Below are positions 57,762-64,000 of a DNA stretch of 64,000 bases, one piece after another (within the stretch, counting starts at the first letter, position 1; each line of letters starts with the position of its first letter). Origin of the DNA: Streptococcus constellatus subsp. constellatus (lineage in GTDB: Bacteria; Bacillota; Bacilli; Lactobacillales; Streptococcaceae); assembly GCF_023167545.1 (NCBI RefSeq), contig NZ_AP014647.1:682001-746000 (forward strand). Direction: 5' to 3'. Below the pieces are notes generated by a model. That model did no database searches, was not told the DNA's origin, and saw only the letters and a program-made list of their open reading frames with translations. Both the position numbers and the translations under genes were made by a program.

Positions 57762-58450
57762 AGATTGTCCTTTGCATGAATATGTGTAAGCAATAGTTGA
57801 GCAATTTCTTCTTTAGTGATTGCTTCTATTACAGAATCTTGTTTAACTAAGTAAGCATGATGTTGATGATTGGAAATATGATCCAAGTCATTTGCCACAA
57901 TTATTTCAGCTTGATTTTTTACAAGGCTGGCACGAGCAACTGCCAATAATTTTTCCTTAGAAACTTCAACCAAGAGTTTAAAACCGATTAGACGGATATT
58001 GGGATTCCATTTTTTTACTTGGCTGATAATTTTCGGCGTTTGTTTGAGGAAGAGAACTTGATAATCATCTTGTGATGAAATCTTCCCTTGGACGTTTGTT
58101 TTGTTCAAAAACTCTGTTAAATCCTGCGAAGCAGTGATTTGGTCAAATCCTGCCATATAAATAGGAGTATAGTCAGAAACGGCCATTGAATGAATTAAAA
58201 CATCATGAGTTTTGACCAAAGGCTGCATTGTTTCCAGCAAATCTTGTACATTTTTAATAATTTGAATGGTTAAGTTCGGATGAGAAGCGGGTTTGACAGC
58301 ACTCTGTGTAGTGACTAAGGTGACCTTATCGCCTCGTGCCAAAAAACTTTCCGCAATAAGTGCACCGAGTTTTCCTGTCGAGTGATTTGTAATAGAACGA
58401 ACTTGATCAATTTTCTCGCTCGTTCCGCCAGAAGTAATCAATAGTTTCAT
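57758..58450 (-). CDS. coaB: Phosphopantothenate--cysteine ligase
   Basis: Joins cysteine to phosphopantothenate using a nucleotide; 230 residues, stand-alone CoaB as in other streptococci. Motifs: TSGGTSEKIDQVRSITNHST near the start, GALIAESF, SMAVSDY, and the end region GFKLLVE with IVANDLD. It leads the leftward coaB-coaC-ECF S unit and is divergent from fhs across 137 bases. No clear ribosome site beyond ATTAT; the promoter on this strand is not obvious. Confidence 0.94.
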   Translation of the reverse strand: MKLLITSGGTSEKIDQVRSITNHSTGKLGALIAESFLARGDKVTLVTTQSAVKPASHPNLTIQIIKNVQDLLETMQPLVKTHDVLIHSMAVSDYTPIYMAGFDQITASQDLTEFLNKTNVQGKISSQDDYQVLFLKQTPKIISQVKKWNPNIRLIGFKLLVEVSKEKLLAVARASLVKNQAEIIVANDLDHISNHQHHAYLVKQDSVIEAITKEEIAQLLLTHIHAKDNL

Positions 58451-58551
58451 AATTAAATTTTACACAAAAAAAGTTAATTCGTAAATAAAAAAGACTTTTC
58501 CGAACGTTTTTGAGAAGTTTAGCTTTAAAAGAATTTGTTTTCTTTATTTTT

Positions 58552-58560
58552 TGGTATAAT
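58552..58560 (+). promoter_or_regulatory. Extended -10 promoter for fhs
   Basis: TGGTATAAT, 27 bases before the fhs ATG. Confidence 0.65.
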
Positions 58561-58587
58561 AATCTTATCAAAACTGGAGGATTCCCA

Positions 58588-60258
58588 ATGAAAACGGATA
58601 TAGAAATTGCTCAGAGTGTTGACTTGCAGCCCATTGCTGATGTGGTGGAAAAAGTTGGAATTGATTATGATGATTTAGAACTTTATGGCAAATACAAAGC
58701 TAAATTGTCTTTTGATAAGATTCAGAAATTGCAAAAGAGTCCAGTTGGTAAGTTGATTTTGGTAACAGCGATTAATCCGACATCTGCCGGAGAAGGGAAA
58801 TCGACAATTACCATTGGTTTAGCAGATGCTCTTAACAAAATCGGAAAGAAAACCATGATTGCGATTCGAGAACCGTCTCTTGGGCCAGTTATGGGAATTA
58901 AAGGCGGAGCTGCTGGAGGGGGTTATGCACAGGTTCTACCAATGGAGGACATCAACCTGCATTTTACAGGAGATATGCATGCGATTACTACCGCTAACAA
59001 TGCTCTTTCTGCTCTGATTGACAATCATCTTCATCAAGGAAATGATTTAGGAATTGACCAACGGCGTATCATTTGGAAGCGCGTGGTAGATTTGAACGAC
59101 CGTGCTTTGCGGCACGTTACTGTCGGTCTGGGGAGCCCAGTTAATGGAATTCCACGGGAAGATGGTTTTGATATTACGGTTGCATCTGAAATAATGGCTA
59201 TTCTCTGCTTATCGACAAGTATTGAAGACTTGAAAGAACGTTTAGCTAGTATCGTTATTGGTTATCGTCATGATCGGACGCCGGTTTATGTTCGAGATTT
59301 GGAAGTAGAGGGAGCTCTTGCTCTTATTTTGAAAGATGCTATAAAGCCGAATCTAGTACAGACTATTTATGGAACTCCTGCATTTGTTCACGGCGGACCG
59401 TTTGCCAATATCGCCCATGGCTGTAATTCTGTTCTGGCGACAACAACAGCTCTGCATTTGGCGGACTACACAGTGACTGAAGCTGGTTTTGGCGCGGATC
59501 TAGGGGCTGAGAAATTCCTAGATATCAAAACGCCCAATCTGCCGACTGCTCCAGATGTAGTGGTTATTGTTGCGACTCTTAGAGCACTGAAAATGAACGG
59601 TGGTGTTGCTAAAGAAGAGCTGACAACTGATAATGTTGAAGCGGTTAAAGCAGGTTTTGCCAACCTCAAGCGCCACGTGGAAAATATCCGTAAATTTGGT
59701 GTTCCGGTCGTGGTGGCTATCAATGAATTTGTGACGGACACCCAAGCTGAAATTGCCGTTCTCAAGGAACTTTGCGCAGAGATTGATGTTCCTGTGGAAT
59801 TGGCTAGTGTTTGGGCAGACGGAGCTGACGGTGGTCTAGCTCTTGCCGAAACTGTGGTTAAAACGATTGAAACTAGACCTGCTAACTACACTCGACTTTA
59901 CGATAATAATCTGACAGTTGAAGAAAAAATTGAGAAAATTGTCAAGGAAATCTATCGTGGAACAAAAATTAATTTTGAAAAGAAAGCAAAAATTCAAATT
60001 TCTCAAATTGTCAAGAACGGCTGGGATAAGCTGCCAATTTGTATGGCCAAGACCCAGTACAGTTTTTCAGATAATCCAAATCTTCTGGGAGCGCCAGAAA
60101 ACTTTGAAATCACTATCCGCGAAGTAGTTCCAAAATTGGGTGCAGGTTTTATTGTCGCCCTAACTGGTGATGTTATGACGATGCCCGGCTTGCCAAAACG
60201 ACCTGCAGCACTCAACATGGACGTAGCAGCAGATGGTACAGCGATTGGACTGTTTTAA
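58588..60258 (+). CDS. fhs: Formate--tetrahydrofolate ligase
   Basis: ATP-driven formation of 10-formyltetrahydrofolate from formate, feeding purines and formyl-Met. 556 residues. The P-loop is TSAGEGKST near residue 66; other motifs are [31 protein letters not shown] and [16 protein letters not shown]. The ATG at 58588 follows GGAGGATTCCCA; upstream in-frame codons lie before the promoter. It is single in its transcript, with a terminator downstream. Confidence 0.96.
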   Translation: MKTDIEIAQSVDLQPIADVVEKVGIDYDDLELYGKYKAKLSFDKIQKLQKSPVGKLILVTAINPTSAGEGKSTITIGLADALNKIGKKTMIAIREPSLGPVMGIKGGAAGGGYAQVLPMEDINLHFTGDMHAITTANNALSALIDNHLHQGNDLGIDQRRIIWKRVVDLNDRALRHVTVGLGSPVNGIPREDGFDITVASEIMAILCLSTSIEDLKERLASIVIGYRHDRTPVYVRDLEVEGALALILKDAIKPNLVQTIYGTPAFVHGGPFANIAHGCNSVLATTTALHLADYTVTEAGFGADLGAEKFLDIKTPNLPTAPDVVVIVATLRALKMNGGVAKEELTTDNVEAVKAGFANLKRHVENIRKFGVPVVVAINEFVTDTQAEIAVLKELCAEIDVPVELASVWADGADGGLALAETVVKTIETRPANYTRLYDNNLTVEEKIEKIVKEIYRGTKINFEKKAKIQISQIVKNGWDKLPICMAKTQYSFSDNPNLLGAPENFEITIREVVPKLGAGFIVALTGDVMTMPGLPKRPAALNMDVAADGTAIGLF

Positions 60259-60263
60259 ATAAC

Positions 60264-60288
60264 AAGGTTCGCAAGAGCCTTTTATTTT
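60264..60288 (+). terminator. Terminator after fhs
   Basis: AAGGTTC (60264-60270) and GAGCCTT (60275-60281, one G-U) with a GCAA loop, then TTTATTTTT. Confidence 0.8.
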
Positions 60289-60311
60289 TGAATTTGGTAA
60301 AATATACATGG

Positions 60312-60320
60312 TGATATACT
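60312..60320 (+). promoter_or_regulatory. Extended -10 promoter for the GNAT gene
   Basis: TGATATACT, 39 bases before ATG 60360, with a TTGGTA at a short 15-base spacing. Confidence 0.5.
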
Positions 60321-60359
60321 TCATTTTTATGAAAGTAATAAGCAGAAAGGAACATTCGG

Positions 60360-60902
60360 ATGAACATCAGATTAGCAAATAAAAACGACGCCGCTGCTCT
60401 TGTAGCTATTTACGTGCCTTATGTGGAGAAAACAGCCATTACTTTTGAGTATGATGTTCCGTCGGTGGAGGAATTTTCTGGTCGGATTGAGAAGACTTTG
60501 GAAAGGTATCCTTATCTGGTGGCAGAGGAAGCCGGAGTCATTCTGGGCTATGCTTACGGTTCAACTTATTATGGTCGAGAGGCATACAACTGGGCTGTTG
60601 AGCTGTCGGTCTATGTAGCTGATGAGAATCGCGGCAGAGGGATTGGGAAGCAGCTTTATGACAAATTGGAAGAAATTCTTGAACAGCAAGGTTTTGTTCA
60701 TTTTCTGGCTTGCATTTCCCTGCCAAATGATGCTAGTATTTCTTTCCATAAAAACTGTGGTTATCAGCAAGTAGCGCATTTCCCAAAAATCGGCTATAAA
60801 TTTGAGTGCTGGCATGACACAGTTTGGTTGCAGAAGAGTTTAGATAAACCAACAAGACCAATTAAATTATTCAAAGATATGAATGTTGAAAGTGAATGGT
60901 AA
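60360..60902 (+). CDS. GNAT acetyltransferase, phosphinothricin acetyltransferase-like
   Basis: A 180-residue acetyltransferase. It starts MNIRLANKNDAAALVAIYVP, has TAITFEYDVPSVEEF as in the phosphinothricin/methionine sulfoximine group, the acetyl-CoA loop NRGRGIGKQLYDKL, and the end HKNCGYQQVAHFPKIGYKF. True substrates of chromosomal members are usually unknown. AGAAAGGAACATTCGG precedes the ATG. It abuts the DNA-alkylation-repair-like gene, likely on one transcript. Confidence 0.9.
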   Translation: MNIRLANKNDAAALVAIYVPYVEKTAITFEYDVPSVEEFSGRIEKTLERYPYLVAEEAGVILGYAYGSTYYGREAYNWAVELSVYVADENRGRGIGKQLYDKLEEILEQQGFVHFLACISLPNDASISFHKNCGYQQVAHFPKIGYKFECWHDTVWLQKSLDKPTRPIKLFKDMNVESEW

Positions 60903-60903
60903 T

Positions 60904-61557
60904 ATGAAAGTAGAAGATATTTTCCAAGGATTAAAAGAAGTAGCAAACCCTGAAGATGCTATTCACATGAAAGCATATATGAAAGACCAGTTCGAGTTTT
61001 TAGGAGTCAAAACACCTATTAGACGAAAGCTTTCCAAGGTATTTTTTAAGAAAAATCACAAGTCTACGATAGATTGGAAATTTATCAATCAGGCTTGGGA
61101 AAATCCCTATCGTGAAATGCAATATGTGGTGCTGGATTATTTACAACTAAAACAAACATCTTTAGCCTCAAACGATTTAACAAAGGTAAAGAAATTGGCA
61201 CAAATAAAGCCTTGGTGGGACACGATTGACTTTTTGAGCCGTTCGGTAGGTTATATTTGTTTACATTATCCTGAGACAAAGAAAATAGTATTGGATTGGA
61301 GTACGGATGAGGACATTTGGTTGCGCCGATTGGCTATCGAACATCAATTACTTCAAAAAGAGCAAACGGATGTTCTGCTGCTGGAGCAAATCCTGATTAA
61401 TAATCTTAATCAGACCGAGTTTTTCATCAATAAGGCCATTGGCTGGGCGCTACGTGATTATTCAAAGACTAACCCTGATTGGGTGCGGGATTTTATCCAA
61501 ACGCATAAAGAAGGTCTGACATCTCTCAGTATCAGGGAAGGAAGTAAGTACTTGTAA
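60904..61557 (+). CDS. DNA alkylation repair protein, AlkD-like
   Basis: A 217-residue HEAT-repeat DNA glycosylase-like protein (AlkD family) that removes N3- and N7-alkylated bases in studied members. Motifs: GVKTPIRRKLSK, QAWENPYREMQYVVLDYL, KPWWDTIDFLSRSVGYI and INKAIGWALRDYSKTNPDW. Trp and Asp residues of the lesion cleft (WWDTID) are present. The ATG at 60904 begins just after the previous stop; an ATG at 60883 overlapping that gene by 20 bases is also possible. Confidence 0.88.
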   Translation: MKVEDIFQGLKEVANPEDAIHMKAYMKDQFEFLGVKTPIRRKLSKVFFKKNHKSTIDWKFINQAWENPYREMQYVVLDYLQLKQTSLASNDLTKVKKLAQIKPWWDTIDFLSRSVGYICLHYPETKKIVLDWSTDEDIWLRRLAIEHQLLQKEQTDVLLLEQILINNLNQTEFFINKAIGWALRDYSKTNPDWVRDFIQTHKEGLTSLSIREGSKYL

Positions 61558-61605
61558 AGGTATATAAAGTTTCGATTTATTGATGAATGCTTTTGATAAT
61601 AGTAA

Positions 61606-61632
61606 AACGCCCTAAATTATGTTTAGAGCGTT
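61606..61632. terminator. Hairpin between convergent genes
   Basis: AACGCCCTAAA pairs with TTTAGAGCGTT with one mismatch; on the minus strand TTTTACT follows. It probably serves the leftward gene. Confidence 0.55.
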
Positions 61633-61640
61633 GCGTAATA

Positions 61641-62333
61641 TTAAATATTCTTTTGTTCTAAATGATGGATACGATTATATCTAGTATAATGGACGATAAT
61701 AATGGTTAAAATAGCAGTGACTGTCCAGATAGCATATTGATGAATGAAGCGTGTGAGAACTCCAGTGAAAATAGCTCCTCCGATAAAACTGGCAACAATC
61801 ATAGAGTAATTAACAGCCTGTCTTTGAATAATATGTCTACGCTCTTTAAAACGAATATACTCGTACCAAGCAGTGACCATTTTCCGATAATTTCCTGAGG
61901 TCATCATAATCATGTAGGGGTGAGACTCGACTTTTGAGCCTGTATAAGTTAACATGACCATTCCTGTAGAGGTTGCAAATAATATCACCCAGATAAAATA
62001 ATGAGAGTGAAAGAACGGAAAGAGGAAAGTGATGAGAGTTAACGGTAAGATTCCCCAAGTACGCCAATGTGAACTTTGAGCCTGTTCTTTAAGTAGAATA
62101 CCAAGGATAAAACCAAAAGTAAAGAAGACAAGTGAAAGAATGCGATAAGCCGTCTTTACGGTTGGACCATCCCAGTCGGCTACAATTAAAAGAATATTCC
62201 CTGTTTGGGTTGCGATTAGCGTACTAAATTGCATATGCGAGAAAACATCAAGGCAGCCACCTACAGCACCAAGTAAGAGAGCCATTATTCTCGTGTCCTG
62301 AGGCATAAGGACAGGCTGTTTTGTTGTATCCAT
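61641..62333 (-). CDS. DUF1275 (YoaK) family membrane protein
   Basis: A 230-residue integral membrane protein of the YoaK/DUF1275 family with about six helices. Family features: LLGAVGGCLDVFSHMQFSTL, ATQTGNILLIVADWDG, and MMTSGNYRKM. The function is unknown; it is probably a transporter-like protein. ATG 62333 follows TAGGAGGATAAAAAGTT on the minus strand. It is divergent from the small RNA gene to its right. Confidence 0.88.
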   Translation of the reverse strand: MDTTKQPVLMPQDTRIMALLLGAVGGCLDVFSHMQFSTLIATQTGNILLIVADWDGPTVKTAYRILSLVFFTFGFILGILLKEQAQSSHWRTWGILPLTLITFLFPFFHSHYFIWVILFATSTGMVMLTYTGSKVESHPYMIMMTSGNYRKMVTAWYEYIRFKERRHIIQRQAVNYSMIVASFIGGAIFTGVLTRFIHQYAIWTVTAILTIIIVHYTRYNRIHHLEQKNI

Positions 62334-62417
62334 AACTTTTTATCCTCCTAAAATTATTTTACTCTTTTAAAATGTTAATTTCAAACGTGGAAGGAGTTGA
62401 GAATGTAATAGTTTTTC

Positions 62418-62446
62418 TTGACATAATTTGATAAGTATAGTAAGAT
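62418..62446 (+). promoter_or_regulatory. Sigma-A promoter of the small RNA gene
   Basis: TTGACA (62418-62423), 17-base spacer, TAAGAT (62441-62446). The perfect -35 is unusual for this window. Confidence 0.82.
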
Positions 62447-62451
62447 TGGTT

Positions 62452-62594
62452 CATGCGATGAGTCAATAGGTGGCGCAAGCCACATATTGAGCATGGGAGG
62501 TCATATACGCAGGAGCGGACCTTGATGAGTTGTGTGAACCTGCTCATCACACATAAGTGCCCTTAATTCCTACTTTTTTAGTAGGGATTTTTTG
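62452..62594 (+). ncRNA. Small RNA matching the asd RNA motif
   Basis: A gene-free stretch with its own promoter and terminator, just upstream of asd. Domain I (62452-62495): CATGC/GCATG, TCAATA/TATTGA and GTGGC-GCAA-GCCAC, nested, with a six-base 5' bulge GATGAG. Domain II (62498-62522): AGGTC/GACCT with inner CGC-AGGA-GCG. Domain III: GATGAG (62524-62529) with CTCATC (62543-62548). Then the terminator: AATTCCTACT (62565-62574) with AGTAGGGATT (62580-62589, one G-U pair) and a T run. I identify it with the published asd RNA motif of lactic acid bacteria from its position, size and fold; I could not run a covariance search. asd has its own later promoter, so this RNA appears free-standing. 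Confidence 0.75.
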
Positions 62595-62600
62595 TAAGTC

Positions 62601-62629
62601 TTTTCAATTCTTTAGAAAAGTAGTATAAT
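62601..62629 (+). promoter_or_regulatory. Promoter for asd, downstream of the small RNA terminator
   Basis: TTTTCA (62601-62606) and TATAAT (62624-62629), 17-base spacer, 43 bases before the asd ATG. Confidence 0.65.
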
Positions 62630-62672
62630 ACAAGCAATACACAAATTTTTTGAAAATTCAGAGAGGTATGTG

Positions 62673-63749
62673 ATGGGATACACAGTTGCTGTGGTGGGAG
62701 CTACAGGTGCCGTTGGAGCTCAAATGATTAAAATGTTGGAAGAATCAAGTCTTCCAATTGAAAAAGTACGCTATTTGGCTTCAGTACGTTCAGCGGGGAA
62801 GAAACTATCCTTTAAAGATCAAGAAGTGGTGATTGAAGAAACAACCGAGGAAGCTTTTTCTGGTGTTGATATTGCTCTCTTTTCAGCAGGTGGTTCAATC
62901 TCTGCTAAATACGCTCCTTATGCAGTAAGAGCAGGTGCAGTTGTAGTAGATAACACCTCTTATTTTCGGCAAAATCCTGATGTTCCATTAGTAGTTCCAG
63001 AAGTGAATGCGCATGCACTTAATAATCATAAGGGAATTATTGCTTGTCCAAATTGTTCAACAATCCAAATGATGATTGCGCTTGAGCCAGTTCGCCAGAA
63101 ATGGGGGGTGGAGCGCATTATCGTATCTACCTATCAGGCTGTGTCTGGAGCTGGTATGGGAGCTATTCTAGAAACGCAACGGGAACTACGTGAAGTTTTA
63201 AACGATGGTATAATGCCAAAAGATTTGAAAGCAGAAATTCTTCCGGCAGGTGCTGACAAAAAGCACTATCCGATTGCCTTTAACGCTCTTCCTCAAATTG
63301 ATGTCTTTACGGACAATGACTACACCTACGAAGAGATGAAGATGACCAATGAAACCAAAAAAATCATGGAAGATCCAACAATTGCAGTTTCTGCAACTTG
63401 TGTACGTATTCCAGTTCTTTCAGCGCACTCAGAGTCTGTCTATATCGAGACAAAAGAAGTAGCGCCTATCGCAGAAGTCAAGGCAGCTATCGCAGACTTC
63501 CCAGGAGCAGTATTAGAGGACGATGTTAGCCGTCAAATTTACCCTCAGGCTGTCAATGCTGTCGGAAAACGCGAGACATTCGTTGGACGGATTCGCAAAG
63601 ATCTGGATACTGAAAAAGGTATCCATATGTGGGTGGTTTCAGACAACCTGCTTAAAGGTGCTGCTTGGAACTCTGTTCAAATTGCTGAAACCCTGCATGA
63701 GCGTGGCTTAGTGCGTCCGACAGCAGAAGTTGTTTTTAAGATGAAATGA
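62673..63749 (+). CDS. asd: Aspartate-semialdehyde dehydrogenase
   Basis: Reduces aspartyl phosphate to aspartate semialdehyde, the branch point to lysine, threonine and methionine. 358 residues. NADP motif [16 protein letters not shown], catalytic cysteine in [11 protein letters not shown], active-site VSGAGMGA and [16 protein letters not shown] 62673 (rather than GTG 62670) has GAGAGG 6 bases upstream. Normally dapA follows; here only a 3' fragment of dapA remains, so the lysine branch is cut in this locus. Confidence 0.96.
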   Translation: MGYTVAVVGATGAVGAQMIKMLEESSLPIEKVRYLASVRSAGKKLSFKDQEVVIEETTEEAFSGVDIALFSAGGSISAKYAPYAVRAGAVVVDNTSYFRQNPDVPLVVPEVNAHALNNHKGIIACPNCSTIQMMIALEPVRQKWGVERIIVSTYQAVSGAGMGAILETQRELREVLNDGIMPKDLKAEILPAGADKKHYPIAFNALPQIDVFTDNDYTYEEMKMTNETKKIMEDPTIAVSATCVRIPVLSAHSESVYIETKEVAPIAEVKAAIADFPGAVLEDDVSRQIYPQAVNAVGKRETFVGRIRKDLDTEKGIHMWVVSDNLLKGAAWNSVQIAETLHERGLVRPTAEVVFKMK

Positions 63750-63798
63750 AGTATGAGATAGCATTTATATCATTGTATTTTGCAAGCTAGTTGGATGA

Positions 63799-63993
63799 GG
63801 ACAAACTAAAAAGGCTGCTCAGATTCAACGTCAGTTATTACCCAAAATAGAAGCTCTCTTTTCCGTAACAAACCTAGCGTCACTTAAAACTGTGCTAAAT
63901 TATCAGGGCTTTGCAGTCGGCTCACTCCGCCTCCCACTGGTTGCTTGTACAGAGCAAGAAAAAGCCGTTATTCTTTCATTTTTTGAAGATTGA
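63799..63993 (+). pseudogene. dapA: dapA remnant (C-terminal 64 codons)
   Basis: The frame after a TGA at 63796-63798 reads KKAAQIQRQLLPKIEALF, then GFAVGSLRLPLVACTEQEKA and ends FFED before TGA 63991-63993. This matches the last part of dihydrodipicolinate synthase, whose usual C-terminus has a GxxRLPL motif and a final acidic helix. Some 240 N-terminal residues, with the catalytic lysine and tyrosine, are absent, and there is no start codon or ribosome site. The short gap to asd (49 bases) shows a clean deletion. Confidence 0.88.
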
Positions 63994-64000
63994 AGGAAGC

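Noticed and set aside
62531..62553. Classic H-type pseudoknot formed by GATGAG/CTCATC and TGTGT/ACACA
   Set aside because: The loop between the two 3' strands is zero bases, too short to cross a six-pair stem; competing folds are more likely.
62334..62672. Lysine riboswitch or T-box leader before asd
   Set aside because: No T-box or lysine-riboswitch core is present, and the RNA has its own terminator before the asd promoter.

Overview
The window is a low-GC Firmicute chromosome segment, and the gene content and order point to Streptococcus, most likely a viridans species of the mitis/sanguinis/anginosus type. Supporting points are the miaA-hflX-rnz block, the dnaE-pfkA-pyk block, pstSCAB1B2-phoU, relQ-nadK-rlu-pta, coaB/coaC with an ECF S component, a small DUF3042 protein and a DnaE whose PHP metal ligands are gone. 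No rRNA, tRNA, CRISPR array or complete insertion sequence was seen.

Layout. 0-3 kb: a MacA-type adaptor cut by the window edge, with its ATPase and FtsX-like permease. 3-12 kb: tRNA modification and maturation genes, a histidine phosphatase killed by one amber codon, small enzymes and recJ. 12-14 kb: a leftward GntR/ABC operon with its promoter and a palindrome. 14-20.5 kb: dnaE, pfkA, pyk and a signal-peptidase-like protein lacking both catalytic residues. 20.5-24.6 kb: a cation efflux protein with an extra C-terminal domain, pcrA and a Nudix hydrolase. 24.6-25.3 kb: a decayed ISL3-family transposase. 25.4-31.2 kb: a TetR regulator with a heterodimeric ABC exporter, then a GbsR/MarR regulator with a hydrolase; each has a near-consensus promoter and a palindrome. 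31.2-38.7 kb: DUF2130 protein, truB, ribF, spx, UPF0223, an inositol-phosphatase-like gene and a 16S rRNA m5C methyltransferase. 38.7-43.8 kb: the phosphate uptake operon. 43.9-49.2 kb: radC facing a leftward run of GATase, rex, DUF1831, cysteine desulfurase, prs and CYTH genes. 49.2-53.9 kb: relQ, nadK, a pseudouridine synthase, pta and a cysteine-free MutY. 53.9-58.5 kb: leftward thioredoxin-like, phosphoglucomutase, ECF S component, coaC and coaB. 58.5-64 kb: fhs, a GNAT enzyme, an AlkD-like protein, a DUF1275 protein, a small RNA gene, asd and a dapA remnant.

Most of this is core streptococcal housekeeping. The best candidates for a second look are: a small RNA gene matching the asd RNA motif (62452-62594), with two copies of a hexamer that can compete for one complement; the loss of dapA just downstream of asd; a 108-bp element with about 30-bp inverted arms (54474-54581); the signal-peptidase pseudoenzyme; paired palindromes and strong promoters at the two regulator loci; and compositional breaks, notably inside truB. 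I did not find a wholly new multi-gene system. No database search was run, so family names come from recognised motifs and remembered family sequences.
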